Source: Nansenia antarctica
Taxonomy: Eukaryota > Chordata > Actinopteri > Argentiniformes > Microstomatidae
Assembly: GCA_963989245.1 (NCBI GenBank)
Contig: OZ022355.1
Location: forward strand, 24,554,809-24,618,808
DNA: 64,000 bases
Direction: 5' to 3'
Shown here: in pieces, positions 49,731-63,902 of the stretch
How positions within the stretch are numbered: the first letter of the stretch is position 1
Layout of the letters: the number at the start of each line of letters is the position of its first letter
The notes under the pieces: generated by a model
Database searches by the model: none
What the model was told of the DNA's origin: nothing
The model's input: only the letters and a program-made list of their open reading frames with translations
Program-made: the position numbers and the translations under genes

Positions 49731-52081
49731 CAGTGGTCTTCAACCGGGGGTCCGCGACCCCTAGGGGGTCCGCAGAGGTACTGCAGGGGGTCCGCCAAAT
49801 TTTTTCCGAACAATTTAAAATTTTCACCAAAATAATTTGTGACAATTAAAAAATATAACAAAAGTTATATTGAGTAAACTACAAGCATTAATAGGCAATA
49901 ATAAGCTACTTTTGACAAAAAACTATTTACAATAAAAATGTACTATTTACTATTTGCATTATGGGTAATGACCCGATCACACTGTTGAAGCTGAGTGTTG
50001 ATTAAACTGGTTGAGTTAAACGTGCGAAAGTTGTCCGAGTCCAATAATTATATTATAACTTCACATTATTAGTTACTACTATTAATTAGTGAAGCAGGAT
50101 GGATACATTTGTAACAGTAACGAGACCTCGAGCTCGAGATCCAACGGCTAGGCCTACTCCTTCCACCTCGGCCCCAGCAGCGCCTGCCCCAGGGGCAGAT
50201 AAACGCAAAAGTCCCGAAAATATTCAGAAGTGCACCTAAAGTTTGGATTTACTTTCAAAGAAACCGAATGAGTGGAATTTCCGGTGTGTGTTGTTTGTGC
50301 TGCGACGCTCTCAAACGAAAGCATGAAGCCATCAAAGCTGCAACGACACTTGGAGACGAATCATGGCCACTTACAAGATAAAGCACTGGACTACTTTCAG
50401 GCTCGTTTGCACTCTCTCCAAGGCCAACAGACAATGATAAGAAAATCTGCGAAAGTCGGTGAGCTTGCTTTGAAAGCCTCATATCAAGTTGCTCTTCGCA
50501 ACTTCGCGTTGCCCAGTGTAAAAAGCCATACACAATTGCAGAAGATTTGATATTGCCTGCGGCCACTGATATGTGCAAGACCATGTTTGGGAATGATGGA
50601 TATGCAGAAAAGTTGAAGACTATCCCATTGTCAGACACAACAATTGCTCGGCGAATTGGTGAATGGCATCGGATGTGAGGGTGCAGTTAATTGAGAAATT
50701 ACAAACGGCGGAGGCATTTGCACTCCAATTGGATGAATCAGTGGACATGTCCAAAGACGCACAGCTCTTGGCATTTGTGCGCTTTGTTGACCAAGACGAA
50801 ATGTGTGAAGAGTTCTTGTTTTGTAAGAAGCTTCCTGAACGCACAACAAGTGCTGACATTTTCAAAGTGATTGATGACTTTCTCTGTGAAAATGACGTAC
50901 GTTGGGCAAAGTGTGTCGCGGTGTGTACCGACGGTGCGCGCGCTATGACTGGGCAAAAGAGTGGACTGATGGCGCTTGTCAGAAAAGTCGCCCCCAAAGT
51001 GATGTGGACTCACTGCATGCTGCACAGAGAATCCCTCGCCGCTAAAGAAATGAGTGCTGAGTTTGCCGATGTTATGGACACTGTTGTAAAGGCTGTAAAT
51101 GTTATTAAGAAGAGTGCCCTACAAACTCGCCTCTTCGCTTCTTTATGCGCCGCTACAGGAGAGGAACACACAGCGCTCCTTTACCATTCAGAAGTCAGAT
51201 GGCTTTCCCGTGGATCCGTATTGGCACGAGTATTTGAATTACGCACAGCTATCCACGAATTTCTAATTGGCCAAAACCGCGCGGAGCTGGCTGCGCATTT
51301 CATTGACAATGCCTGGGTCTTTAAACTGGCATATCTGGCGGACGTTTTCGCAGAGTTGAACCGGCTGAACAGTTCTATGCAGGGCCGCAATACACACGCC
51401 ATTCAGCTGTATGATAAGACAAGCTGTGTACCACCCAGCAGGGCCAGTCATCTCACTGAGGTAAGCATACCTGACTTCCTGAAGCTAAATGTTTAATTGT
51501 TGAATAATAATAATAATAATAATAGAAAATATAAGCCTCATCAACAATAATAATGATAATAATAACCAATAATAATTATGCATGAACGTTTTATCAATCA
51601 TAAACACATATAGGTTAATAACCCAGTAATTAGCCTGTTACTTATTAATTTTCCCTTGTGACCTGACCCCCTGCCTGTCTGCCGACTACTTCTCCTGTCT
51701 GACCCCCTGCCTGTCTGCCGACTACTCCACCTGCCTGCCGACCATTCTTCCTGCTTGATTCCCCACCTGTCTGCCGACCCTTCCTCCTGCCTGACCTCCC
51801 GCCTGCCTGATGACCCACCTGCCCCTGTCCACCTGTGCCCCTGCACCTGTCCCATCAGCCTTGTTACTAGAAATAAACCTTTATTATTTAACTCGTACCT
51901 GTTCACCTGTGTCTGCGTTTGGGTCCTACCTCTGGTCGTGACAAAATAGGTTAATAAGGTGAATACAGTTATTATAGGCCTTAAAGTGTGACATTTTAAA
52001 AAATGTATTACATGTGGGGGTCCCTGGTCTGGTTGTCTCTCGTCCAAGGGGTCCTTGGGCTGAAAAGGTTGAAGACCCCTG
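49731..52081 (+). mobile_element. hAT-Charlie-type DNA transposon, unit 4
   Basis: Same insertion, 2351 bp; target duplication at 49723-49730 and 52082-52089. Confidence 0.93.
50099..51496 (+). pseudogene. hAT (ZBED-like) transposase remnant, unit 4
   Basis: Same disabled state as unit 1. Confidence 0.88.
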
Positions 52082-52835
52082 ATTTAGTCATTTAAAGGCT
52101 ATATTAAAAAGATGGGTTTTTAGTCTTGACTTGAACATATTTGCTGAGGTTGCATCCCTAATGTAAACTGGCAGTGCATTCCACAATCTGGGTGTATAAC
52201 ATGAGAATGCAGCCTCACCAAATCTCTTCTTTATATAGTTCTGTGCTACATTACCAGGATGTGCATATTTGGACTTCTTTCGCAGTTCTTGTTGTATACA
52301 TCTACTAGTGGATTCACAAATAACCAAGGTGGAATAATTGAATGTGGACCTGCAGGACTATACGGTGGATTATTATCTAAGTCATATCGTTTCGCTATTG
52401 TATTCCCTATTCATCCAAAACTCACATAAGTCAGTCTTATTATACTCCCCAACAATCTTGTATAATAGGCTTAGTAGGATGTGAACTATTCTGAGCTTGT
52501 AAATGAACCCAGTATGCTGACGTCACACGAGAAGTCAAGGCCAATTAACGAACCCTCACCCACCTTGTCTACACGCGCTCCGCCGCTACGCACACGCGCT
52601 CCGCCGCTACGCACACGCGCTCCGCCGCTACGTACACGCGCATCGCCGCTACGTACACGCGCATCGCGAAAGAATCCATCCCGTTCTCCTCCTCAAACGA
52701 TCCCTCAAAGTCAAATCATTAAACTTGCTTTTAATCTTTAACTATTTTCATTGTTGTTTTTACTGACTGTGCTTTTGTTTGACTTGTTATGGATCTATTT
52801 TCTCTCGTGGAGTGTAGTGTGTCTGAGTACTGATA

Positions 52836-52878
<43 letters not shown>

Positions 52879-53257
52879 TATTATTATAATTATAATAATA
52901 ATAATAACGTTTTATTTGTATAGCACTTGTCCTGCAAACGTTGCAGCTCAAAGTTCTCCAATCAAATAACCATCATTTTAATATTTAGTCATTTAAAGGC
53001 AATATTAAAAATATGGGTTTTTAGTCTTGACTTGAACATATTATGTGCTGAGGTTGCATCCCTAATGTAAACTGGCAGTGCATTCCACAATCTGGGTGCA
53101 TAAAATGAGAATGCAGCCTCACCAAATCTCTTCTTTTGTTCATGTGGTACACAGAGAAAACCAGCGCCAGAAGACCTGAGAGCTCTATTGGGCTGATATG
53201 CTAGCAAAGAAAAGCGCTATACAAATATATATATATATATATATAATATTATGTATG

Positions 53258-53296
<39 letters not shown>

Positions 53297-53603
53297 CTGA
53301 CATATTAAGGACACATTAGGATTTGACTTGTATACATATGAAGAGACATTCCATGTCGGAATACTATAGCAACAGAGGGGTTATGACGCCGTGGAATCTC
53401 AAGACAAAGAGATGCTATTCTATCACCATTCTACTAGTTGAGAAGAGAAGAGAAGAGAAGAGAGAATTAAGAGTAGAGAAAGTTTGGAAAGCGTTAAGAA
53501 CATAATAGATAGAGATAGATAGATAGAGATAGAGATAGTGATAGAGATAGATAGATAGAGATAGATAGAGATAGAGAGTGATAGAGAGTGATAGCGATAG
53601 AGA

Positions 53604-53872
53604 ATGTCAGACTCCGACACGGTATGTTCTACTCTCGTCATTTCTGATAAATACAGAAAGATGTTATATATAGTCATCTAAAGATTATATTGTATGATAT
53701 TGTAGCGAAAGGGAATCTTCTAGTGTAACTCGCCCCATGCGGGAGTCGAACCCCGATCTCCCGCATAACCGACGGCCCCGCTAACCACTATACCACGAGA
53801 GTTAACTAGTGGTTAGCGCGGCCGTCGGTTATGCGGGAGATCGGGGTTCGACTCGACGCTATATAAGTCTGC

Positions 53873-53907
<35 letters not shown>

Positions 53908-54218
53908 AGATATTGGCTTGAAGTATGCTGTTGCATGGTGTGCAGATTAACACTTGAGTGAAGTTTAATGTATATAAATGAACTGTAGAGATACTTGATG
54001 TTCTACAGTGGATACAATGTAGTAATCTGTATACGGTATAGGACAATCTGCTCTGTATACTGCAAGTACATCTAGCTTAGAGTCCTTAGCAACGCTTAGA
54101 GTCCTTAGCAACGCTTAGAGTCCTTAGCAACCCTTAGTCCTTAGCAACGCTTAGAGTCCTTAGCAACGCTTAGAGTCAACTACACCTATATTTATAATAT
54201 AACCCTGACTAACCACTA

Positions 54219-54268
<50 letters not shown>

Positions 54269-57200
54269 GCCTTGTGAACTGTTTATAGAAATTATAAACG
54301 ATCTGTTAAACTGTTGAATAAATACCAGTGTCAATAATACATACAGTATACATGCAGACCCTGGTCTCTGTATTCTGTATGGTTGTAAACTCAGACCCTG
54401 GTCTCTGTATTCTGTATGGTTGTAAACTCAGACCCTGGTCTCTGTATTCTGTATGGTTGTAAACTCTGTAAACTCAGACCTTGCTCTCAAAGATACTCCC
54501 TGCTAAAATAAAGGTTACATTAAATCTGGGACTCATTGGAAGTTTTATGTAAAAAAAAAAGAAGAAAATAATAATAATAATAATTCTGCATGTATCAATC
54601 CCAGATTGCCCCTTCAAGTCTAATGAGACAGATTCAAACTGCTGCTAGTTTTATCCATGAGCCATTCACATGTTCGTGAGCTTAGAATGATCAGGTTCTA
54701 TCTCCGTTTAGGGCGGTTCAGAGATATTGAGCGTCAAAGTTTTTACATTCCATTATGTTTTGTGAGATGGAACCTTTGTATTTTATTAATTACTAACTCA
54801 AAAATGTCAACATTTTAAAAATAACACCACACAGGCGTTAATAAACACCTAATGGATCAGATTATGTAAAAAAACTACATTTAGTCAAAAATGGAGATAG
54901 AACCTTTTAATTCTAACGTCACGTGTTCACATGTTCTTATGTTCACATGTTCAAAAAAGAGTGAGGAATCCCGTGATGAATACAGTGAGAAGACCACCAT
55001 GTCTCACTCTGACAGTAACACGGTATGTTGTACAGATTAGGCATTAGAGCAATGCATCTTAATGAAGATATTGTCTTGAAGTATGCTGTTGCATGGCGTG
55101 TAGACTGACACTTGAGTGAAGTTTAATGTAAATGAAACTGTAAAGATACTTGATGTTCTATAATACAGCTATACAATGTAGTAATGTGTATATGCCTTGT
55201 GAACTGTTTATAGAAATTGTAAACAATGTGTCAAAGTGTTAATATAATATAATACATACAGTATACATGCATATACATATATAATACATACAGTATACAT
55301 TTATGTACATATATATGCATATTCTTATGTTCACATGTTCTCATGTTCACATGTTCAAACAAGAGTGAGGAAGACAGTGAGGAAGGTGTGATACCAAGGT
55401 TGAAGTTGAAGACAGAAAGCCTGGTGAATCGAATGATGGAACGATATCAAACGATAATACTACCACTGAATCAAAAGATTAAAGATCAGGAGGTAGTGAT
55501 TTGGGCGTTACATGAAGAAGTGCTGAAGAGGGATTCAACATTCAACATTCAAGATTTATTTATTGATAGAAGGGACAAGGAAAACCTGGGAAAGGAAGAG
55601 CGACAGGTGGAGATCCTCCCTGAAAGAGACGCGGAGAACACGGTATGTTCTACTCTCGTCATTTCTGATAAATACAGAAAGATATTATATATAGTAATCT
55701 AAACATTATATTGTATGATATGATCACTTTTTTTTTAAATAAATGCCGGACGCTGGCGTTGCTTGTTCGCCGCTTCTCCGCCCGAAATCTATAGGTGTAA
55801 TTGCAGTATGCAGAGTAGATTGTCCTACAAAGACACTTCGATTTAGTAATCTAAAAACTAATTAGACCCCTAGGCTATACTGTCTTTTATCTATATTTTT
55901 TTTGTTTCTTTTGATTTTACTACTCGATCTTTTCAGTTTGTAAAGCGTCTTTGAGTGGCTAGAAAAGCGCTATATAAGTCTGCTATAAGTATTATTATTA
56001 TTATGAAGTTATTGGCTTGAATTATGCTGTTGCATGGTGTGCAGATTAACACTTGAGTGAAGTTTAATGTATATAAATGAACTGTAGAGATACTTGATGT
56101 TCTACAGTGGATACAATGTAGTAATCTGTATACGGTATATGCCTTATGAACTGTTTATAGAAATTATAAACGATCTGTTAAACTGTTGAATAAATACCAG
56201 TGTCAATAATACATAGCTACAGTATACATGCATACCGTTAAACTGTTCATTTTGACCCAGCATTTGGTAGGGGAAGGCGCTTATTTGCATCAATGATCAA
56301 TTGCCTAGCTAATTACCTCATTAACCAATTACCTAACCCCGGGTGTCCTGGGGTTTAGTTTTAATATATATGTAGGCTAGTATATATGTATTATGTTACG
56401 GTACATGTGGGAAAACTAGGGTTAGGGTTAGACATGCCAGCATGTACCAAGTCGACGTAGCACCTAACCCTAACCCTAGTTTTCCCACATGTACCGTAAC
56501 ATACTGTATATATGTATATATAGTATGGATATCTATGCCCCTCTGCTGGGCCAATCTGCAGAGAGCGTTTCAGTGGGGTGTTCTTGTGCTGAAGCTAGTT
56601 TAACGTTTTGATTGAGGACCTCTATGTGTTTGTTTTTGTCTTGATTGTTTTATAATGTTGTAATTTTGTATTTGTATTCTGTATGGTTGTAAACCCAGAC
56701 CCTGCTCTCTGTATTCTGTATGGTTGTAAACTCAGACCCTGGTCTCTGTATTCTGTATGGTTGTAAACCCAGACCCTGGCCTCTGTATTCTGTATGGTTG
56801 TAAACTCAGACCCTGGTCTCTGTATTCTGTATGGTTGTAAACTCAGACCCTGGTCTCTGTATTCTGTATGGTTGTAAACTCTGTAAACTCAGACCTTGCT
56901 CTCAAAGAGACTCCCTGCTAAAATAAAGGTTACATTAAATCTGGGACTCATTGGAAGTTTTATGTAAAAAAAAGAAGAAAATAATAAAAATAATAATAAT
57001 AATAATTCTGCATGTACCAATCCCAGATTGCCCCTTCAAGTCTAATGAGACAGATTCAATGGTGTGTTATTGTCTGTAAGGACAGGCTGCTGCTAGTTTT
57101 ATTCATGAGCCATTCACATGTTCGTGAGTTTAGAATGATCAGGTTCTATCTCCGTTTAGAATGATCAGGTTCTACCTCCGTTTAGAATGATAAGGTTCTA

Positions 57201-60200
57201 TCTCCGTTTAGAATGAGAAGGTTCTATCTCCGTTTAGAATGATCAGGTTCTACCTCCGTTTAGAATGATAAGGTTCTATCTCCGTTTAGAATGATCAGGT
57301 TCTATCTCCGTTTAGGGCAGTTCAGAGATATTGAGCGTCAAAGTTTTTACATTCCATTATGTTTTGTGAGATGGAACCTTTGTATTTTATTAATTACTAA
57401 CTCAAAAATGTCAACATTTTAAAAATAACACCACACAGGCGTTAATAAACACCTAATGGATCAGATTATGTAAAAAACTAAATTTCGTCAAAAATGGAGA
57501 TAGAACCTTTTAATTCTAACGTCACGTGTTCACATGTTCTTATGTTCACATGTTCAAAAAAGAGTGAGGAATCCCGTGATGAATACAGTGAGAAGACCAC
57601 CATGTCTCACTCTGACAGTAACACGGTATGTTGTACAGATTAGGCATTAGAGCAATGCATCTTAATGAAGATATTGTCTTGAAGTATGCTGTTGCATGGC
57701 GTGTAGACTGACACTTGAGTGAAGTTTAATGTAAATGAAACTGTAAAGATACTTGATGTTCTATAATACAGCTATACAATGTGGTAATGTGTATATGCCT
57801 TGTGAACTGTTTATAGAAATTGTAAACAATGTGTCAAAGTGTTAATATAATATAATACATACAGTATACATGCATATACATATATAATACATACAGTATA
57901 CATGCATGTACATATATATGCATATTCTTATGTTCACATGTTCTCATGTTCACATGTTCAAACAAGAGTGAGGAAGACAGTGAGGAAGGTGTGATACCAA
58001 GGTTGAAGTTGAAGACAGAAAGCCTGGTGAATCGAATGATGGAACGATATCCAACGATAATACTATCACTGAATCAAAAGATTAAAGATCAGGAGGTAGT
58101 GATTTGGGCGTTACATGAAGAAGTGCTGAAGAGGAAGAGTGCTGAAGATTCAACATTCAAGATTCAAGATTTATTTATTGATAGAAGGGACAAGGAAAAC
58201 CTGGGAAAGGAAGAGCGACAGGTGGAGATCCTCCCTGAAAGAGACGCGGAGAACACGGAGAGGGAGAGAATGCAGAGAGAGGCAGAGCAAGAAATGGAGA
58301 GGAAGAGAAAGGAGGAGGAGGAGGAGGAACGGAAGAGAGAGATCGATAGATTGATAAGAGAAGAAGAACAAATGATAGAGATGAAGAGAGAGGAGGATGG
58401 GAAGAAAGAGATCGATAGATTGATAAGAGAAGAAGAACAAATGATAGAGATGGAGAGAGAGGAGGAAAGGACAAAAGCCGAAAAGCAGGCAGCAATTAGA
58501 AAAAGACAGATGCAACAAGAAAAGCAAAAACTGTTAGAGAGAGACAGAATGCAGAGAGAGGAGCAAAAAGAAATGGAGAGGAAGAGAAAGGAGGAGGAGG
58601 AGGAAGAAAGGCAGAAAGCTGAAAAGCCTGAAGAGACAGTTAAGAACTCTTGGGAGAGACCGACACAAAAGAGAAGAGAGGGGGGGACCATCCAGCCATG
58701 GGGGACCATCCAGGCAAGAGCAGAGAGGGGGGGACCATCCAGGGAGAGAGAGTTGCGTTTGAGAGGACGAGAAGACAGAGAGAGGATGTGGAAGAGAAAG
58801 AGAGAGGAGGAAAGGAAGAGAGATATCGTTAGATTAGAACAACAAAAACTAGAAAAAGAAGAACAGTTAGAGAGAGAGAGAATCCAGAAGGAGGAGGGGC
58901 AACAGATGAAACAGTTGGAAGAGCAGAACAACAGGGCAATGGAGGATGAAAAAAAGAAAACCCCTGAGAAAGAGGGAAATGGAATGGAGGCACAGAAAGA
59001 CAAGAGCATCTGGAGAAGAGCCTTCAATTTCATTAATGAGAAGCAGAAGGAGAACAATCTCCAGAGGATTCAGAGGACCTACCAGAGAGAGGAGGAGGAG
59101 GGTCACAACACCTACATCCAACGTAAGTGTAGTATTTCTACCTTCTGAAATGAATGAATGAATGAATAATAATAACAACTTTTTATTTGTATAGAGCTTT
59201 TCCTGCAAACGTTGCAGCTCAAAGTGCTCCAATCATTATATAATCATCATTTAATTATTTAGTCATTTAAAGGCAATATTAAAAAGATGGGTTTTTAGTC
59301 TTGACTTATATATATTATATACTCATATTTGCTGAAGTTGCATCCCTAATGTAAACTGGCAGTGAATTCCACAATTTGGGTGCATAAAATGAGAATGCAG
59401 CCTCACCAAATCTCTTCTTTTGTACATGTGGTACTCAGAGAAAATGATCTTTATTGTCATTGCGACAGGTACAACAAAATTCAAATGCAAACCCTAGGTG
59501 CTAACAAACAAACACAGTCCTAAGATAAAAAAAACTAAACAAGAATGAGACATAAATAGGGGGGGATATAAATAAAAATAGGGGGATAAGTGATCGGTAG
59601 ACATCTGAGAATGTATCTATTATGTGAACTTCTATACTTCTATACACTATATGGCCTAAATGATGGCTAGGACTGGTGATATCAAGCGAAAGGTTCTTTA
59701 TATTCAAATCTGCAGACATACACTAGTGATCACTTTCTTTTCAATAAAACGAGCTATTAGATATTCACTTTCAATTCAATGTACAATTCGTATTTCTCAA
59801 AAAACAACAAACTGTCAACTTATATGATTACCCATTTGGTTAATACAACAGAAATGTACTTATTTTTAACTATCAATCAATCATGTAACATATTAATCAA
59901 TCTCTTTTAACTGCCAATCAATAATGTAACATATTAATCAATCTCTTTTAACTGTCAATCAATCATGTAACATATTAATCAATCTATTCTCTTTTAACTG
60001 TCAATCAATAATGTAACATATTAATCAATCATGTAACGTATAAAGTTACAACAGCAAGGCCTGACAATTAGCAATTTCTCTGATCAGTTACTGTCAACGT
60101 TTTGTTAGGTGTTCTATTCTATTCTAAACTTCGTACCTTTGGATATCGTCCTTTTCTCTGCCAGGTATCCCCACGTCTGGGGGCTTAATCTCGACATGCA

Positions 60201-60753
60201 CCCGGGCCCAGCGAGAGCAGGAGAAGAGAGCCGAGCTCTTAAAGAGGGAGAGGAACAGACAGAAGAGGGAGGACAAATGGAATAAGATCCAGGAGGAAAA
60301 AGCAGAGAAGAAGAGTGCCAAGACTCAGAAGGAGGAGGAGCGCTATGAGAAGTGGGCTGCTCATAAGAGAGACCAGAGGCTGGAGGCGGTGGAGAGTGGC
60401 GCTGGAGAATTCTATACAGAGGAGATGGCAGGGGACCCAGAGGCAGCTAGGTTTCCAGACCGGAAGATGACAATTTGGCAGAAAAGAAAGTTGAGGTGAG
60501 AAATGCAGGTTGGAAGTACGATGCACAGACATTTCAAACACACATGTTCTTTAATTTATATAAAATGTGACCAAGACTGTTGAGTATGAGGGGCTTGTTG
60601 AGGTGTTTGGCTCAACAACAACAACAACAAAAAAGTTGGTTGTCTAATGTTGTCACGTGTCTATGTGAGAGTCCTATGGCTAATTATCTCTCCACTTCTG
60701 TCTTTCTGTCATCTTCCCCCAGACTGAAAGCTTTTCTGAAGATTGAAGATTGA
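53604..60753 (+). CDS. Array gene 5: same seven-exon coiled-coil gene
   Basis: Exons: 53604-53621, 54960-55022, 55364-55642, 57563-57625, 57967-59122, 60165-60495 and 60723-60753. Total 1941 bp, 646 residues. Private amino-acid changes: A to P in the TIQAWG motif (exon 5, about residue 385) and R to Q in KRDRRLE of exon 6. AATAAA is at 60789-60794. Confidence 0.62.
53744..53853. repeat. Inverted tRNA-like pair, unit 4
   Basis: Arms 53744-53790 and 53807-53853, intron 1 of gene 5. One substitution in the spacer (ACCACGAG for ACCAAGAG). Confidence 0.85.
55364..55642 (+). CDS. Gene 5 exon 3
   Basis: Same 279-bp phase 0-0 exon, followed by GTATGT at 55643. Confidence 0.6.
56392..56503. repeat. 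Telomere-motif inverted repeat, unit 5
   Basis: Arms 56392-56431 and 56464-56503, intron 3 of gene 5. Confidence 0.92.
57967..59122 (+). CDS. Gene 5 exon 5
   Basis: 1156 bp and intact. Residue 281 Lys; A to P at the CCATGG site near 58695. Donor GTAAGT at 59123. Confidence 0.75.
60165..60495 (+). CDS. Gene 5 exon 6
   Basis: 331 bp, intact. A silent ACG to ACA near 60196, an R to Q change (CGG to CAG) near 60375, and Thr ACA at 60418 as in gene 2. Confidence 0.7.
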
Positions 60754-61804
60754 AGATGCGATGCAGCCACTAACTGGTAGACAAAACAAATAAAGCAACA
60801 AAGTTAATTAATATTAGTGAATTAATTAGTGGAAACCCCACTGACTAGCCATCCAATTCAATTGTTTCTTTTTGGATTCTGTCCAGGAGATAACACAGTG
60901 TTTTACCACATCTGATGCCACCCATAGTACTTCTACTTCTTTTCGTTTCTCTGAATGGTGGTTATATGACAGTTTCCCATTTCTTTCTTTCTTATTTATT
61001 TTATTTATTTATTTATTTTTCTTTCTTTCTTATTTCACGTTTGTTGGACACTGCAAGGTCTATTGAGTAGTGGGCAGACAAGGCAGTGCTCCAGACCATG
61101 GTCTGCCCATTTCTTTCTTTCTTTCTTACTTATTTTCATTCTTTATTTATTTATTTTTCTCTCTTTCTTATTTATCTTCTTTCTTTCTTTCTTATTTATT
61201 TTTCTTTCTTTATTATTCATTTTTCTTTCTTTCTTATTTATTTATTTTTCTCTCTTTCTTATTTATTTATTTTCTTTTTTTCTTTCTTATTTATTTTCTT
61301 TCTTTCTTTCTTATCTAGAGAGTTTTCCACTGAGCCCATGGTGCTTCTGGGCCAGGTGGAGGGGCTTCAGTGGGGTTAGGGTTAGGGTTCCTCTAGGCAT
61401 GCTAAAAAACATACTAAACATCTAGTAAAATCAAATTTTACGAAAGGTGTCATTTTCAAGATGGCTGTCGCGATCTTCAAATGGCTATATCTCCACTTCT
61501 GTACAACTTAGACAGGTAGGGTTGGTGTCTAACCCTAGGTTTTATGGGTCAAGGAATACAATTCAATCAGTGAAATTACCATTAGTTAATTCTTTTTTAA
61601 CAAATCATATATGGGAATTGATTTCACCATTCAAATCAGCATGAATGTAAACTATTACTGTAGACAGACAGACTGTTAGCTGGTACAGATAGACAGACAT
61701 ACTGTTAGCTGGTACAGACAGACAGACAGACAGACTGTTAGCTGGTACAGATAGACAGACAGACTGTTAGCTGGTACAGATAGACAGACAGACTGTTAGC
61801 TGGT

Positions 61805-61850
<46 letters not shown>

Positions 61851-62365
61851 TGTTAGCTGGTACAGACAGACAGACTGTTAGCTGGTACAGGTAGACAGAC
61901 AGACTGTTAGCTGGTACAGACATACAGACAGACTGTTAGCTGGTACAGACAGACAGACAGACTGTTAGCTGGTACAGACAGACAGACAGACAGACAGACT
62001 GTTAGCTGGTACAGACAGACAGACTGTTAGCTGGTACAGGTAGACAGACAGACTGTTAGCTGGTACAGACATACAGACAGACTGTTAGCTGGTACAGACA
62101 GACAGACAGACTGTTAGCTGGTACAGATAGACAGACAGACCGTTAGCTGGTACAGACATACAGACAGACTGTTAGCTGGTACAGACAGACAGACAGACAG
62201 ACAGACTGTTAGCTGGTACAGACAGACAGACAGACAGACTGTTAGCTGGTACAGATAGACAGACACTGCGTGACTATCGCTTACAGCTGTTGTTTCATGT
62301 GGTGCTGTTGATTTTCTCTTGGTTTTTCGGTGGACTGAATTGGTCCCCAGCATCTGGTCAGAGGT

Positions 62366-62736
62366 GTCCAGGGGGAGAGGGGGGGTGGCAGGGTTAGGGG
62401 AGGTTGTATGCATGTCCAGGGGGGGGGGGGGGGTGGCAGGGTTAGGGGAGGTTGTATGCATGTCCAGGGGGGGGGGGGGGGTGGCAGGGTTAGGGGAGGT
62501 TGTATGCATGTCCAGGGGGAGAGGGGGGGTGGCAGGGTTAGGGGAGGTTGTATGCATGTCCAGGGGGAGAGGGGGGGTGGCAGGGTTAGGGGAGGTTGTA
62601 TGCATGTCCAGGGGGGGAGGAGGGGTGGCAGGGTTAGGGGAGGTTGTATGCATGTCCAGGGGGGGAGGGGGGGTGGCAGGGTTAGGGGAGGTTGTATGCA
62701 TGTCCAGGGGGAGAGGGGGGGTGGCAGGGTTAGGGA
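62366..62736. repeat. 48-bp G-rich minisatellite, 8 copies, unit 5
   Basis: Eight monomers, but the order of variants at the left end differs from unit 1: the first monomer is the AGAG type and two long-G monomers follow. Confidence 0.95.
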
Positions 62737-63704
62737 GAACAGGTAGGTTTTGAGGTGGGATTTAAAAGTGGAGAGTGAGGGTGAGTCTCTGAGTGGTGCT
62801 CTGGACTGCTCCATATGTGTAACACACCACCGTATAACAGTGTGTTTTATCTCACTGTAACCTGCACGGCATGTTTTTTGCACAACCCGACTATTACGTG
62901 AACTTGCCATAATAATGTTGATTACATACGTTGATGTGCATTCTGCGGCTACTCCCTAAGCCTATTCTATCATTGTTGATTTGCATTCTGCTATTGTTGA
63001 TTGTGTTTTAGATCCTGCTTATTTAATTATTGATGTTGTATTCTGCTGCCATGCAGAATGAACATAGAACTTTCGTCCCGAAGAATTAAGGTTACATACC
63101 CTGGTTCAGAAGACATCGGTGGTTCGTAATCGTGGCGGTTTGCGACCAACTTGAGGCGCATTACCGCCACCTACCGGACTGTGTTTGAACGTTAGATTTG
63201 ACAGGGAAAACTTAAAGATGAAAGAAATAAACGAAATGGGGGGGGTGTTAAATCCTGTCTATCAACCCAGTGTCTTTCAAATACTGTATTAACTGACAAC
63301 AGTCATATCTGTGCTATTATATATTCCATAAATTAACTGATGAATCATGAAAATAATATCCTCTCTGCAAGATTTCAAAGATCTAATACTAGACAATGCT
63401 GCCCAGCTGTCCGAAGCTATTAATGCATTATTTACCCTGTTCTCTACCAACCATTCTAATGCTGTCAAAATGTCTAGAAGCTCCACTGTGTATACTGAAA
63501 AATGATCGGTGGTTCTTTTTTAAATTCCTGCCTTATATAATAATAATAATAATAATAATAATACATTTATTTTATAAGGCGCCTTTCATGGCACAAGGTC
63601 GCCGTACAATATGAGGGAGAAATACTGCAGCTCCTGAACGTCCTGTCTCTGGGTCTTTTGACCCATCTGTAAAAATTAGAGCCTTATCACTATAGTGCAG
63701 ACCA

Positions 63705-63760
<56 letters not shown>

Positions 63761-63902
63761 GCTTTATTTATATAGCGCTTGTCCTGCAAACGTTGCAGCT
63801 CAAAGTGCTTTAATCATTATATAATCTAAAAAAAAAAATTGTGTAATTTAAAGGCAATATTAAAAGAATGGGGTTTTATAATGATAATTTAATTATTTAG
63901 TC

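Larger units (their letters stand above)
42204..56130 (+). repeat. Tandem array unit 4 (about 13.9 kb)
   Basis: Fourth copy and the shortest complete one, mainly because the G-rich 48-bp minisatellite is down to 3 copies (48437-48566). Exon 5 of its gene lacks one glutamate codon. Confidence 0.96.
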
